Counted from the stretch's first letter, positions 24,406-36,517 are shown. The stretch is DNA of 64,000 nucleotides from Hsuehochloa calcarea (GCA_036346395.1 CM070596.1:5372170-5436169); one strand, 5' to 3'. Program-made: numbers and translations. Notes: generated from the letters alone by a model not told the origin.

Positions 24406-25783
24406 AAATTCAAACTAATCTAAACAATGCTAATCGATAATTAGTAGTAAATAAAGTTCATCTAAATAAAAAAAACATAAGCTCAGTATCGAACACGCCG
24501 CCAAACAATTCCATATAAGATTATGTTATCAAAAGTTTATAAAAGAAGTTACAATATGAATTATTACAACAATAATACAACACTTGCGTGCATATCACCG
24601 ATGCCTTCCTTGCATCCTTGTCCATATATCGCCAAGCCGATAGATAGCACCTTCCTCGCCAATTCGAAACCATGTCCATATTTTCCATCGACCGTCAAAA
24701 TCCAAAAGATCGAAAGCAAACCAAAAGCGATAAATTAGGGTTAGAGTAAAGAAGGACTGCCGTCAGATTTCATGAAGCTCGTCGAGATTCCCTGACTGAC
24801 CTAGGTCAGTCGGCACCATCTCACTTTGCTAGGTTTCATCACCCGACAGTTTTATAAATCCAACACCGATGTTATACTGACTTACCTCCGCCGCAGAAAA
24901 TCCAGAGAATAGTAGCAATGACATCCTTTGGAAAACAACCATATGTGAGAATGCGTAAGATAAGGAGGGGCAAAAATGGGCATGAGCAGAGCATGGGAAA
25001 GAGAGGCAGTGCCTCCCTCTTCTAGTCAAATCGAGAGTAAGCCCCAACCCCAAGCCTCAACCCATTCACTTCACAACCAAGCCAGCAAGCCTCACCTGCA
25101 CCCTCACAGCCGAAGGCAACAAACCAAGAGAAAACAAGCCACAGTTCACAACTGAGCAATCCAACAAAGCACAAGCAAGCTCCCACAACTCCACCCAACC
25201 CATTTTCTTCCCCCAACTGAAAGCCTCCAAAGCCAAGCCAGGAAGCTAAGCCAAGTAGAACCCACCATTGCCACCACCAAACTCAACCACAGAGAAGAAG
25301 TGAAGGAGGGGAGGAGCACATAGGAGAAGGAGCAGATCAAGGAGCCGGGATGGCAAGAGATAGCCTAGAACCCAAGCATCAACCACAAGGCCAAGCCAAG
25401 TCGACAAAAACAAGGAGGACCAGAAGAGACCAAAGGGACCAGTATACCTCGACAACCACGAAAATGATGGGATCAAGAACAATGGGATCCGCACTCATTA
25501 GCGTCGCACTCCCGGTGTGGGAGGCCCCGAGCAATCTTAGTAGCTAGCACAGGTAGTTCACTTCCATCACATTCACCATGCATGAACAACCATCATCCAC
25601 AAATAAAAATGATTAGAAGTTAGAAGCATGGAAACCAAATCAAGAAATGGGGAAAAGAAAAATCCATGGGGTAATGGCGGGGTGCAAGTGGTCGAGCCAC
25701 CGAGCCATGCAAGCGGGTGTGGTCGTGAGTCTGGGAGGGGACTAGTCTTGCACGACGCGAGAGAGCCTAGGCGGTGGTGCTGG

Positions 25784-28219
25784 TGAAGAATCTAGATCCG
25801 CCATTATGTGTTAATGGAATATTTTAGTGATTAATGACAAATCTAAATATGAGACTAACACCTTTCATTGATTAATAACAAATCTGTTTGTGAGACTAAC
25901 TCTCTTGTCCAGTATAATTTTGTGTAGTCTAATTTGGATATAAAAATGTGAAAACCATAGAGGTATGCATTCGACTTTATATTCTTTTATATTGTTGCAT
26001 TCTTCAGATCCAAAATATAGGTTGAACTCCACCATAAGTATAACTTGAATATGTGCATGTGTTCTTATTGCACATTTGTGTATGCACACATTTAGGGGGA
26101 GTTAACTCTATGTTTTGTGGTTTCATTAGTATTGATTCATATTTCGTTCTCCACATATATTAAGGATATTTACTTTGAAACATATCCTTTTGAGTATATA
26201 AAATTTGTGTAGTTCATATATACTCATGTTGTATTACATTCAATTAACTACATTCAATTTATGTGCAATTGAAGTGGCTATCATCAATTACCAAAAAGGG
26301 AAAGATTGAAGCATCTTGTCCCACCATTATGAGTTAATGGTATGGTGTGGTAATTAATGATAATCATATTGTGGAACTAACATTTTCTGTGAGTTGGATG
26401 AATAGGTTATGTTCCAGGGTGATGAAGACTTTGAACTGCATCATGAGTTAATCGTCATCAAGTCAAGGTTCAAGAAGAGGATGCATCATGTGTTGATGCG
26501 TATCAAGATCTCAAAGAGGAGATGATCATGAGTTGATCATCAAGTCAAGAGAAGACCCATCATGTGTTGATGGAGGTAAAGTAAAAGATGCATCATGGGT
26601 TGATGCATATCAAGACGATGACCCGGACTTGAAGTGAAGATATGTGTTATCAAGCTTCAAGAAGATGCTCAAGGCAAAGGTATGATTAGTTAGGGCTAAG
26701 GATGTGTTCCTAGTCTTTTACCGGTCTTGGTGTTTGTTTGGAAGACCGGATTGCTAGTATATGTTTGCCGTACTATTAAGAGGGATCTTGTCTAGTAGCT
26801 TGAGTCTCATCATGTGTTGATAGCTCAATCTTGCTTGCTCTAGCTGTCCGTGGCAGGATGCTATTATTTGCAAATGTGTTTTGCAAATAGCCGAGGCTCA
26901 TGCATTTAATCCTTGTAGTATGTGACTATACTTTGCAAAGGTGTTTTGCAAATAATTGAAGTCCATGTACCTACTCCTTGTGGCATGATCTAAGTTTGCA
27001 AATATATTTTTAAAATTGTTAGGGTTCATGCATTTTACCTTGGCATGGTCTAAGATTGCTTGTTGCTATTTCTTTGGACTTAGACCATGGTAGTGGCTCT
27101 TTAGAGTTGTACTTTTGATTTGATCAAATATGTTTTAGATCAATCAAATAGGTGGGTTGTGTAGCCCTCTGAATGAGATTTTCATAGAGTCCAACATCAC
27201 TCAATTCCGACATCGGAGTTAAAAGTTATGACTTTTTACCGAGTATCGTCTGTGTTGAAATTGAACTGCGGTAGTACCGCCCGAGAAGAGAGGTACTACC
27301 GCGGTAGCGGTAGTACCACCCATTGCATCAGTACTACCAAAAAAACCGTAACGGCTAGTTTTTGAGCCGCATGCACCCGCACGATCGATGAACAGTAGAA
27401 ACGGTAGTACCACCCGTTTCACTGCGGTACTACCGCAAATCCTGATTTTTGGGGATTTCTACTCCCAACGGCTAGTTTTTGCGTGTAGGCTATAAATACT
27501 CACCTTGGCCAGTTGAGAGATATTATTTTGCATCTCATTTCACTCACTTGAGCTAATGTGAGGTTCTCCTCTCAATTGTGCATGTGTTGCACCTTGTGAG
27601 CAAGGAGAGAAGTCTCTAGTTGCATGTGTTGCATCTAGAGGTGGATTTCGTATCCATTTGAACATGTGCATGCGTTGCACGTGGTGAGAGTCAAGCAAGG
27701 GGCCTCGATTATTACTCTAGGTGTTTGTCGACACCTAGACGGCGTGGAGGCGTCGTGGACCGGCGATCTTCTCAAGAAGCTTGTGAGAAGTGCGACGTGT
27801 TGTGAAGGTTGGAGCTCACCTACCCGGAGCGGGAAAGAGCTACTACTAGTGGAATTGAGGTGTTTAGCTTAATTCGTGGAGCCGACCCAATTAGTTTGGG
27901 CTTACCTCAACGTGGATTAGGGGAGATCGGCAAGTCTCCGAACACCACGGTAAAACATCATTGTGTTATTGTGGTTTGTTCTATTTTGTTTTACTTTGTG
28001 TAATTTACATTCCTTGTATTAAATTGCTTTCATGTCTTTGAATGATTGCTATCGTTATCAATAGTACATGTTGTTAGTGCAATTAGTAAAGACTAGTTAA
28101 TTTAGGCTTTAATTGTGCAAACCCGAATTAAATTATAATTCTGCATAAAACTCAGTTTTAGCCAAAATATTTAAAATCGCCTATTCACCCCTCCTCTAGT
28201 AGGCCTACTCGATCTTACA
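25784..28219 (+). mobile_element. Solo LTR, second copy
   Basis: Same LTR as 7020-9448, again bordered by GCTGG at 25779-25783 and 28220-28224. Because the flanking DNA and TSD are shared too, the copy arose by duplication (real or in the assembly), not by a second insertion. TATAAATA is at 27491-27498 and the GCGGTAGTACCGC cluster at 27268-27436, slightly altered. A 15-bp extra string near 26245 is the main length difference. Confidence 0.85.
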
Positions 28220-28831
28220 GCTGGACGCCGGGCCGAGCTGGGAGCCACAGGCGGCGGTGCCAAGATCTAGGGAGCAAATCATCATGATAAGAGATGGAGG
28301 AATAGGGAAGAAAGAGGAAGCCAAGAAAGAAGCTAGGGAAGGCTTTGGCCGGGCGAATGGATAAGGGAAGAGAGAGAAAAAGGGGGGAGAAAATAAAAGA
28401 AAAGAAAAAGAAAAAGGGAGATTAAGTGAAGAAATTAAGAAATTAGGTAAGAGGGGTAGAAAAGTAATTTCTATTGGGAAATAGTAGTAGTAGATTTAGT
28501 CGTAGAATTAAACGCCAGTAGTATTATGTGTTGACGTTGTATAGATGTTGAACCAAGCGAAATCGCGAGCTACGTAAGGAATATTAACAGTAGCCCGACC
28601 GTTAGAAAATTAAAGCGGGAAAAAGGTGTAAAACTAATCTGAGGTTATATAAATAAATTAATCTCTGATAAAACCCACTAGATTAGACAAATAATCTAAT
28701 GCGCTTTAGCAAACACGAGATTAGACAACCTCGATCCAAGAGCCAGTAGACCGTAGAACAACCGCGGTTGGGGAGTGTTAACCTAGAAGGGATCCGAAAA
28801 ATGTTATTAAATTAAAATATGCTAACAAAGG

Positions 28832-29625
28832 TAAGGATATCATGGGAATATGCTCCTGATCTTATGATGATGTGGCAATTGGCAATGGCGTTAAAGGTTT
28901 ATCGTTTCACGTGTTTTCTGCAATGTTGGCATGTTGTCAGGTCTTAGGCGGGGCCATAGGGCGGTCCGACGGCCACATGGCGGTCCGACGATTTGGGGCG
29001 ATCGACCGCCATAGCTATGGGTCGGACCGCCAATTTCTAAATATGGTGTTTTGAGTGGGCCAAAAATAGAGGTTGTAGGCAAGAGAGGATTCTATTGCAC
29101 TTGGTCTCATAATTTTGGAAAAAGTTCTATTCGCTTGAAAATTCAAAGATGTTTCAATTTTCAGGGTGATTTTGGCTATATCCCAACCTGGCGGTCGGTG
29201 GCGCAGGTGGTGATCGGCGCCGGCCATGGTGATGATCGGCCGGTTTTCACTTGGATCGTCGTTCTTCATGGCGGCGATGTTTGGTTGTTAGGTCTAAGTC
29301 ATGAGTTTCACAGCATATGTGTTGCATGATGCATGTTTTGACTAACATGGGTCAAGTTGTAAAGAACTTGTTCTCGGATTCGTTTGCTTGTCTATTGTTG
29401 TGCAGTTGCTTGGTGGTCAATGACGAGGATGATCGTGGAGTAGGCTTGGAGAGTCGAGGTCCGAACGATCGACGATCTGGGTGAGGTCAATGAACTCAAG
29501 CTGGTGCAAGATGGACAAGGGTGACCTTTGCCAACCCGTGGCTCAACATGGCGCAAGGTGGTCGATTAGGTCAAGAGGCGATAAAGATGGTGCTTTAAAA
29601 TGCGTGCGTGTGTGACCCGCCGTTT
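28832..29625 (+). repeat. Partial LTR A inside the mosaic copy
   Basis: Matches 10145-10965 including the preceding AAAGG, then jumps to text matching about 11397-11464 (29628-29675). The GGTCNGACC palindromes are heavily altered and partly replaced by the versions found in LTR B (28974-29031). Confidence 0.75.
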
Positions 29626-29675
29626 TGACTCGGTTTTGAACCAATCTCCTCTCAAACGGAAAAGGATCATAACTC

Positions 29676-29886
29676 TTACAACAATTGCCAATTGTCACAT
29701 CATCCTAAGATCTGGAGCATATCCCCATGATATCCACATGATTTAATACTAGTCTTTCGTTGTACTGGTATATTGATCTCCGTAGCTTCCATAGCTATTG
29801 GAGTAAAATCTTATTGAATCAATTATTTGTGAAAAAGTGAGCGTGCTCCTATTCACCCCCCTCTAGTCGTCTTTTTCGGTTCAACA
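29676..29886. repeat. LTR B distal end followed by LTR A end
   Basis: 29676-29738 matches 13681-13743, the outer end of LTR B, finishing GATATCCACA. 29739-29743 is TGATT, the presumed TSD. 29739-29886 is the missing end of A's 5' LTR, finishing CTCTAGTCGTCTTTTTCGG then TTCAACA. This is the right-hand border of the nested insertion. Confidence 0.85.
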
Positions 29887-29888
29887 AG

Positions 29889-29900
29889 TAGTATTAGAGC
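29889..29900 (+). other. Element A primer-binding site
   Basis: TAGTATTAGAGC two bases after the LTR end, two mismatches from TGGTATCAGAGC (initiator-Met tRNA complement). This fits the 5' LTR/internal border at 29886. Confidence 0.7.
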
Positions 29901-29944
29901 CCGATTAGTTCAATCTTGATCTTAACCGGTCACTTAACTGGGCG

Positions 29945-31440
29945 ATGGATAAATACTCCACTAAGCCACATATCTTCGATGGGCACGACTATGCCTATTG
30001 AAAGAATCGCATGCGAGAATTCCTTGAGAGCGAAGGACAAGCTATATGGGAGATTGTTCGAGCCCTCTTGGCTAACAACAATAAGGCAAAAAATATCTTA
30101 TATGGTCGGTTTGGTAGACAGGAGTATGATCGGATTTGCAATCTTAAGACTGCGCACGAGATTTAGAACACCCTCGAAACCTACCATGAGTGTTCGTCCC
30201 AAATCAAGAAAGTACGGCAAACAGTCTATAAGCGTGAATATAACAAATTCGAGATGCATCCTGGAGAGAGTATCGATGACATTTTCAGTCGCTTTAATAA
30301 AGTGATTAATCAGATAAAAGCTGTTGGTATTAAATATTCTCAGTTTAAAAATGCCACCCACCTCTTGGCTGCAATCAACACCAAGGAGTGGGAGATAAAG
30401 GCTACCGCCATTGAGGAGAATGTCAACCTCTCTGATATGACTTTGGAGCTGCTCTATAGCAAGCTCAAGACTCATGAGATCAAGAGGATTTATCATCCCA
30501 AGAAGGAAAATATGGCTTTGGTAGCAGATCCGCTCAAGAGAGCTTCTGATGGGTCTTCCGAGTCTTCTTCTAGATTTTCGCTTGCTGGTTTATCTGCAAT
30601 CCATGAAGAGGAGTTTGAGAGTCTCCCTGAGGCTGAGTTGGCCCTTATAGTCAAAAAGGCCACATGAGCCTATAACAATATGAGAAACAGAAATAGAGGA
30701 GATCCCGTGACTTGCTATGAGTGTGGTGAGCTTAATCATATACGGACAAATTGCCCTATGCTCTGTACTCAGAATTTGCTAAACTGTAATATGCTCATGA
30801 TATTGCTTTGCAACAACTTAAAAATGCTAGGACTGAGCTAGTTGAGTTTAAATCTTCTCCTTGTAAAAAATACTTAGACTCTAGCAAGTTGGTTACTTCT
30901 AGAGTGGTTGATTCTAGCCTTTGCACTTTCTGCTTAGAACGCGAACATGAAGTCAAAAATATCTTAGAAGCAGTTAGAGCTAAATATGCCAAGCTTAAGA
31001 ACAGTATTGAGTCTGCTACATGTGCTTCATGTCCAGCTCTTAAACTTAAAGCTGCTTTATATAAGGAGAAATATGCTAGAGCCATTAAAGGTAAAACCTG
31101 TGAATCATGTGTTAATCTTGAAGAAGAAAATGATTATCTTAAGGATACCTTAGAAAAATTCTCTAAAGGTAAGAAACAATTAAATATGATTATGGACAAG
31201 TCTAAAACTCCTTATAAGAAGCAAGGATTAGTATACAACTCTGTCCAAAATAATTCTAAGTCAAAAGTTACTCAAGTCTTGGAAAATGGGTTGTTGAATT
31301 CAAAACCCAACCTGCAAAAACTATCTTTAAATCTACAGATTTTGCCCAACCATCTGTTAAGTCTAAGGGTGCTTCTCCCAGTGGTATCAAGTATCATTGC
31401 ACCTATTGCAAAAGGATGGACATTTGGTTGAGTTTTGTTG
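29945..31440 (+). pseudogene. Element A gag (capsid, zinc knuckle, coiled coil)
   Basis: The ATG at 29945 opens MDKYSTKPHIFDGHDYAY and hits a TGA where element B has Trp (AYW). 30254-30667 covers the capsid region (IDDIFSRFNKVINQIK, LELLYSKLKTHEIKR) and ends in a TGA. 30709-30760 encodes an intact CX2CX4HX4C zinc knuckle (CYECGELNHIRTNC). 30808-31431 is a Lys/Glu/Cys-rich, probably coiled-coil extension of about 200 residues, long for copia Gag and typical of Sireviruses. Three separate frames are needed. Confidence 0.85.
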
Positions 31441-31778
31441 GTGTAGGTTGAAAAATGATGAGAAAAATTTTGCTAGAATTTCATCCAATCAACCTAGAGC
31501 TTTTATGAGACATGGTAACATAGAAAAGAATAAACCTGATTTAGGATTTGTGTCACATGCTCATCGTCATGTTCCTAGACATGATAACTCTCATGTAAGT
31601 TTAATCTTTGCTCATAACATAACTTCAAGCAGAATCAAGGATAGCACTTGTGCTTTGCATACCACTCGCAGACGTGTGTATGAGTACTGGGTTCCCAAGT
31701 CTTGTTTAACTAACCCCAGTATTGAGACACATCGTTCTTCTGTGCCTTGATTTTCAGGATTACCGCGGAAAGAGGAAG

Positions 31779-32090
31779 GACACGTGGTTCGTCGACTCCG
31801 GCTGTTCACGTCACATGACCGGAGACTCAAGATGGTTCACCTCCTTCACGTGGTCGACGGGTGATGATTTCATCACCTTTAGAGATGATAAACAAGGGCG
31901 GATTGAAGGAATGGGATCGATCAAGGTGAACGACAAGTTCATCCTCAAGAACGTCGCCCTTGTGGACAAGCTAAGGTTTAATTTTCTTTCTGTCTCTCAA
32001 CTTCTTGATGATGGCTATGGGACCAGATTTAAGACAAATACTTGCCGGGTGCTTGATTCAACTGGTGAGCTTGTTTTTGGGATTACTTGA
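31779..32090 (+). pseudogene. Element A protease
   Basis: Encodes DTWFVDSGCSRHMTGD with the DSG catalytic triad of retropepsins intact, followed by SIKVNDKFILKNVALVDKL and LRFNFLSVSQLLDDGYG as in copia proteases. A TGA follows at 32088 before the integrase. Confidence 0.85.
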
Positions 32091-32147
32091 GTTGCTAGAA
32101 TCTTTGGAGCTGATTTTTCTAAATCTCTTCCTGGTTCTCTCAAGTGC

Positions 32148-33170
32148 TTGATTTTATCGTCTTCTTCTGAGTTCTGGCTTTGGCACCGTCGTTTGGGGCA
32201 TATTGGTTTTGATCATCTGACGCGAGTTAGCAACCTTGAGCTCATGAGAGGTTTGCCCAAACTCAAAGCCGTCAAGGATGCTGTATGCGCGCCCTGTAGG
32301 CATGGCAAACAAGTTACCGCTTCACACCCTTCAGTGACTATGGTCATGACTGACGGACCGGGACAGTTGCTTCATATGGATACTATTGGTCCTGCTACGG
32401 TTCGATCAGTTGGTGGAAAATGGTACATTCTTGTCATAGTCGATGATTTTTCTAGATACACTTGGGTGTTCTTTCTTGCTTCGAAGGATGAAGCTTTTGA
32501 TCATTATCGTGATATTGTTCTTCGTTTGGCTTCTGAACTTCCGAGTGCCTTGAGAGCGATCCGCAGTGATAATGGCACGGAGTTCAAGAATGCATCTTTT
32601 GCTTCTTTTTGTGCTTAGCGTAGAATTGAGCATCAGTTCTCTTCTCCACACATTCCTCAACAAAATGACATTGTGGAAAGGAAGAACATGGCCCTAGTCG
32701 AGATGGCTAGGACGATGCTAGATGAGTATAGCACACCAATGAGGTTTTGGGCTGAAGCTATTTCTACTGCTTGCCATATTGCAAATCGTGCTTTTTTAGA
32801 CCGTCTTTGGGCAAGACTCCTTATGAGCTTCGATTTTGTAGAAAACCCTCTGTCTCGCACTTTCGAGTCTTTGGCTTCAAGTGTTTTATTCTCAAGACAG
32901 GAAACCTAGATAAATTTGAGGTAAGAACGTTTGATGGTTTATTTATGGGTTATCCTGCACATTCGAGGGGTTTTCGAGTTTTTAATACTGAAACTAACCA
33001 TGTTCAGGAGACATGCAATGTCACTTTTGATGAGACTAGCCCTGGAGCTAGATCAGATATTTCAGGTGACAGAGAGCATATTTATAGAGGAAGATGATGA
33101 AGGACTCGATGATGTTCTTCCACCTACTGCTGTTGACGCTCCTATTCCAGCACAAGAACCTCTGTGACTA
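32148..33170 (+). pseudogene. Element A integrase
   Basis: The zinc-binding part (LWHRRLGHIGFDHLTR, then CAPCRHGK) and the catalytic residues are visible: D in LLHMDTIGPATVRSVGG, D in IRSDNGTEFKN, E in QQNDIVERKN. A TAG at about 32616 interrupts between the second and third catalytic residues. Frameshifts near 32800 and 33090 break the C-terminal part (FRVFGFKCFILKTGN). Confidence 0.85.
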
Positions 33171-33235
33171 CTTCGCCTTCAGATGAGGCTTCTGCTGCAT
33201 CTTCATCATCAGCAGTACCTGCGGAGGTCGAATAG

Positions 33236-34250
33236 ATGCTTTCCTCTCCGGGTGCGCCACTTCACATTCAAAGGCAGCACCCTCCGGATCAGATGATAGG
33301 TAATCTCTATAAGCGAGTCACTCGCTCCAGGTATCATGATCCAAACCTCTACTCTCATTCTGATTTTGTTGCTTCTTTTGAACCTCGCGATATATCACAT
33401 GCTTTATCGGATTCTAGCTGGGTCAATGCCATGCATGAGGAGTTAGAAAATTTTGAGAGGAATAAGGTTTGGAACCTAGTAGAACCTCCTAGTGGCTATA
33501 ATGTTATAGGAACCCGCTGGGTATTCAAAAACAAACAAAATGAGGATGGTTCTGTGATTAGAAACAAGGCTAGGTTGGTAGCTCAGGGTTTTAGCCAAGT
33601 TGAGGGGTTAGATTTTGATGAGACTTTTGCTCCTGTTGCTAGACTAGAAGCGATTCACATTCTGTTTGCATTTGCTGCATCTAAGAGCTTTAGATTATAT
33701 CAGATGGATGTTAAGAGTGCCTTTTTAAATGGTTACATAGAGGAGGAAGTGTATGTTAGGCAACCCCTAGGCTTTGAGAATCCCAAGTACCCACATCATG
33801 TGTTCAAGCTATCCAAAGCCTTGTATGGTCTTAAGTAAGCCACTAGAGCCTGGTATGATAGACTTAAGACCTTCTTACTTAAGAATGATTTTGAGATAAG
33901 TAAGGTAGACAAGACCTTGTTCATTCTTAGGTGTGGTAATGACTTCCTGCTTGCTCAGATTTACGTTGATGCTATTATCTTTGGTGGTTCTTCTCATACT
34001 CTTGTTTCCAGCTTTTCTGAGACTATGTCCAGGGAATTTGAGATCGAGTATGATGGGAGAGCTCAATTACTTTTTGGGGCTTCAAATCAAGCAATGAAAG
34101 GAAGGAATCTTCATCCATCAGACGAAGTACACTAAGGACCTGCTCAAACGCTTCGACATGGGTGACGGCAAGCCGATCGCCACTCCCATGGCGACTTCGA
34201 CTATTTTGGATCCAGATGAGGAAGGAGAAGCCATGGATCAACGCGAGTAC
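33236..34250 (+). pseudogene. Element A reverse transcriptase with YVDA
   Basis: 33236-33838 is open for 200 residues (VFKNKQNEDGSVIRNKARLV, MDVKSAFLNGYIEEEV, LSKALYGLK) and ends with TAA at 33836. The next frame contains QIYVDAIIFGG, where copia RTs have YVDD, so the second catalytic Asp is lost. A frameshift at about 34045 follows, before the primer-grip/connection region. Confidence 0.85.
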
Positions 34251-34399
34251 CGCAGCATCATCGGCTACCTCCTATACCTGACGGCCTCAAGACCGGACAT
34301 CCACTTTACGGTCTGCCTCTGTGCGAGGTTTTAGGCGTCTCCGAGAGCTTCCCAACGCCAAGCCGTTAAGCGCATATTCAGGTATTTATACTCTACCCT

Positions 34400-34799
34400 C
34401 TTGTATGGCATTTGGTATTCCTGTTCTTTGTCTTTGTCCATTCGGGGGTTTTCTGATTTTGATTTTGTGGGATGTCGGCTAGATAGGAAGAGTACCTCGG
34501 GCACTTGTCACTTCCTAGACACTTCTCTTGTCTCTTGGTCTTCTAGGAAGCAGTCTTCTGTTGCACAATCCACTTCTGCCATTAACATTGCTAAGAACCA
34601 TGTGCAACATTCTAGGACCAAGCACATAGACATTCGCTTTCACTTCCTTAGAGACCATGTCGAAAAGGGTGATATTGTGCTGCACTTCGTGGAGTTCGAG
34701 GCTCAACTCGCTTATATTCTCACCAAGCCTTTAGACCCAACAAGGTTTGCCACCTTGAGGAGCGAGTTAGGGGTAATTTATCCTTATGGGTTGGTTTGA
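34400..34799 (+). pseudogene. Element A RNase H with internal deletion
   Basis: RKSTSGTCHFLDTSLVSW and SSRKQSSVAQS are joined straight to TSAINIAKNHVQHSRTK. Comparison with element B shows that the intervening block with the usual EAEY-type and CDN acidic residues is missing. The frame ends naturally after YPYGLV at 34799. Confidence 0.85.
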
Positions 34800-36506
34800 G
34801 GGGGAGTTCGATCTTTTTTGATCTTTTCTTGTTCTTTTCTGAATTTGTTGATCTTTTTGAACTTTTTAGGTTTTTAGGATTTTCTTGCATATCATTGTAT
34901 CATATTGCATTCATATGAAAAATCCAAAAAAGATGCATTGTAATATAAGATTTTCTGCTTATCTTTTAAAATTGATGAAGCTTTGCCTATTACCCTTAGG
35001 AACTTGAGCATTTCAATTCTTGCTCAATGCCATGTCTAGTTCTTTAACTTGCTAGAATTATCATACTTTCACATATATAGCTAAGTCTTTTATGTATGGC
35101 TAGAACTCTAAAATAACTCGAACTAAAAACTGCAATTTATGGATGTTTTAGCTAGTTGCGCAATTAGTACTCCTTTTGTGACATTGGCCCTATCAGAATT
35201 GCTTTGTTAGCTCTTGAATCTAAAATTGACCATTACTTGAGCTTCTTGTGTTCTTGAGAATCTAAAACTGCTCTTGTGAAACATGAAAAATCAAATTTCA
35301 AGATTGTCTTATGCCTAAATTGTGCCAAACTACTCTTACGAGTCTGCATGTCAAAGACATGAACTTGGAGATAGTTTGATGATCCAGACGATCTCATAGG
35401 GACTGCGTGTCAGAACTGACATGAACCTCAAGATTTGTCACACTAGTAGAAGCTTAGGAAGAGTTTGTGGATAGCTCCTAGTCCAGGATCTACTTCACTA
35501 AGATATACCTTTAATCAACTTCTGATCGAAGCTTAGAATTAGTTTGTGGATGGCTCCTAGTCCAGGATCTTGTCACTAAGTTAGACCATTAGTCAACTTC
35601 CATATTCTGTACAAATAAAAAACTGTTGAAAAATGGGCGTTTGAGAAATTTGAGCAAAATGATTCAATTCAGGACCTGTTTGTCTCTTATTATGGTCATT
35701 GTTAGCTTTTTTAATCTCACTTTGACATTTGACATGGTCAGTTTCATTTTAGGATCCCTGTTGATGAAATTGCTAAATTTGAAACTTTGCTTAAATTGAG
35801 CCTTTCAGCTTAGCTTTGATATATATGTCTTCTCATGATCTTGCTAGCGTTGTTAGGCTTGATATATTGTTTGTGCAATATTAGAAATGCTAGCTTGTTC
35901 TTTTGGGTAATCTCCAAAACTTCTTGTAATCAAAATTTGAAAAATACAAAAATGAAGCCACTCCATTGCACTTCATGTATGCTCCTTCTTATGCTTCTTT
36001 CTCCATTCTGCATTTGTTATCTCTGGAAGAGAGGAAGGCGTGATTCCTTGATGACTCCATTGTCAAAGGGGGAGAAGATATTTTAATATTGCATAAAGGG
36101 GAGAAGATATAAAAATGTTAAAAGGGGGAGAAAATTGGAGAATTTGAAATTTTCTAAAATCTGAGGATCATAGTGAGGGGGAGCTTTTGAATTGCATTCT
36201 TATCGTCTTATTGTCTTTTATGAACTTGAATTGTATTTCTTAATCCTCACGATGATCAAAGGTCAATTGAACAATTGTTCTTTCATATGGATCTTAAGTG
36301 AGATTTTTGACTCTTTTCTTGAATTTAAAGTTTTTATGCTTTCTTTTACCATATCTTACTTGGCTATGCTATTCTGATGCCAGCTTGGTCATTTCCATTG
36401 CTTTCTCTTGCTTATGGACCAAGTTGTGATTTTATAAAAAAATAAAAGTATTTTACTTTTCAAACCTCCTAATTATATTTTCTGGATTATTGCCAATGTG
36501 TTCATC
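34800..36506 (+). other. Element A 3' non-coding tail with multiple polypurine tracts
   Basis: No convincing protein. G-rich purine tracts occur at 34798-34806 (GAGGGGGAG), 36065-36077 (AAAGGGGGAGAAG), 36095-36106, 36121-36134 and 36175-36183, with the LTR-adjacent tract at 36507-36515. Multiple PPT-like copies upstream of the 3' LTR are described for Sireviruses. No envelope-like frame is visible, though this is where one would sit. Confidence 0.75.
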
Positions 36507-36517
36507 AAGGGGGAGAT
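36507..36517 (+). other. Element A polypurine tract
   Basis: AAGGGGGAGAT immediately before the 3' LTR start TGTGGATATC. It is the expected primer site for plus-strand DNA synthesis. Confidence 0.85.

Larger units (their letters stand above)
22136..29675 (+). repeat. Second, mosaic copy of about 1901-11464
   Basis: Runs parallel to the start of the window: 22151 matches 1911, 24034 matches 4834, 25784 matches 7020, 28832 matches 10145. The first 3.6 kb and the last 0.8 kb are eroded by many small deletions. The MULE core and the solo LTR are nearly identical between copies. About 1.5 kb is missing overall. Short blocks from the missing part of LTR B (12920-13743) are scattered through it in the original order: 22386-22421, 23214-23273, 23295-23320, 23554-23569, 23974-23993, 25464-25490, 28974-29031. 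Such interleaving has no clean junctions and may be a consensus artefact. Confidence 0.85.

Noticed and set aside
34800..36506. Possible envelope-like gene in the Sirevirus 3' region
   Set aside because: Only short frames under about 85 residues, without a signal peptide or membrane segments in a consistent frame.
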